From: an uncultured Collinsella sp.
GTDB lineage: Bacteria > Actinomycetota > Coriobacteriia > Coriobacteriales > Coriobacteriaceae
Direction: 5' to 3'
DNA length: 12,078 nucleotides
Assembly: GCA_900541195.1 (NCBI GenBank)
Contig: UQIY01000053.1
Coordinates: 1-12,078 of the forward strand
Part shown: positions 12,037 through 12,078 of the stretch, piece after piece
Layout: every line of letters starts with the position of its first letter
How positions within the stretch are numbered: position 1 is the stretch's first letter
The notes under the pieces: model-generated
The model's input: the letters and a program-made list of their open reading frames with translations, nothing else
Database searches by the model: none
Told to the model about the DNA's origin: nothing
Position numbers and translations under genes: made by a program

Positions 12037-12078
12037 CTGTCTCTTATACACATCTGACGCTGCCGACGAACTCTAGGG
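12037..12078. other. Nextera adapter plus i5 index left on the contig
   Basis: Bases 12037-12069 are the reverse complement of the Nextera read-1 adapter, starting with the Tn5 mosaic end (12037-12055). The next eight bases, ACTCTAGG, are the complement of CCTAGAGT, which I recall as i5 index S516, and the last G fits the start of the P5 sequence. This is artefact. It adds the false tail VSYTHLTLPTN to tatA and a false MCIRDS start on the minus strand. Confidence 0.98.

Noticed and set aside
11652..12053. Minus-strand frame beginning MCIRDS
   Set aside because: It begins in the adapter and is antisense to tatA.
17..12055. Inverted 19-base Tn5 mosaic ends flanking the whole window, as in a composite transposon
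   Set aside because: They are embedded in the complete Nextera adapter with index bases outside, and there is no transposase gene. This is a library artefact.

Overview
The window is a GC-rich bacterial contig whose ends are both sequencing adapter. It reads as chromosome of a gut Actinobacterium, most likely Coriobacteriia and probably Collinsella. That call is an inference. It rests on high-GC codon use combined with a Lac-family sugar PTS, a family II Mn-dependent pyrophosphatase, a class Ic aspartate aminotransferase, NhaA, and short degenerate intergenic palindromes. No marker gene confirms it. The first 35 and last 42 bases are Illumina Nextera adapter, with part of an index at each end, so the two terminal genes (manA and tatA) are cut by the library and their last codons are not biological.

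Bases 36-5530 form a divergent sugar-utilisation locus. On the minus strand a GntR/HutC-type regulator is followed by mannose-6-phosphate isomerase. On the plus strand lie a family 1 glycosidase of the phospho-sugar type, then PTS EIIC, EIIB and EIIA of the lactose/cellobiose family, closed by a strong intrinsic terminator. The roughly 300-base divergent region holds AT-rich promoters, three copies of AAAAGTAA (candidate GntR operators) and a 96-base REPIN-like palindrome in the leader of the glycosidase. A ROK glucokinase follows in its own transcription unit. Together these suggest uptake and phosphorylation of a beta-linked disaccharide, cleavage inside the cell to a sugar 6-phosphate plus a free sugar, phosphorylation of the free glucose by the ROK kinase, and possibly entry of a mannose moiety through ManA.

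Bases 6630-9400 hold two housekeeping genes: a Mn-dependent inorganic pyrophosphatase with its terminator, then the Na+/H+ antiporter NhaA. NhaA is preceded by a leader of about 200 bases carrying a second intrinsic terminator and a hairpin next to the ribosome binding site, which looks like an attenuator.

Bases 9401-12036 hold a small unrecognised minus-strand gene (84 aa) convergent with nhaA, a class Ic aspartate aminotransferase, a stand-alone STAS anti-sigma-factor antagonist, and the start of a TatA-type translocase gene. I see no CRISPR array, tRNA, rRNA, prophage, insertion sequence or defence system. The least explained items are the nhaA leader, the REPIN-like repeats, the orphan 84-aa protein and the exact substrate of the PTS locus.
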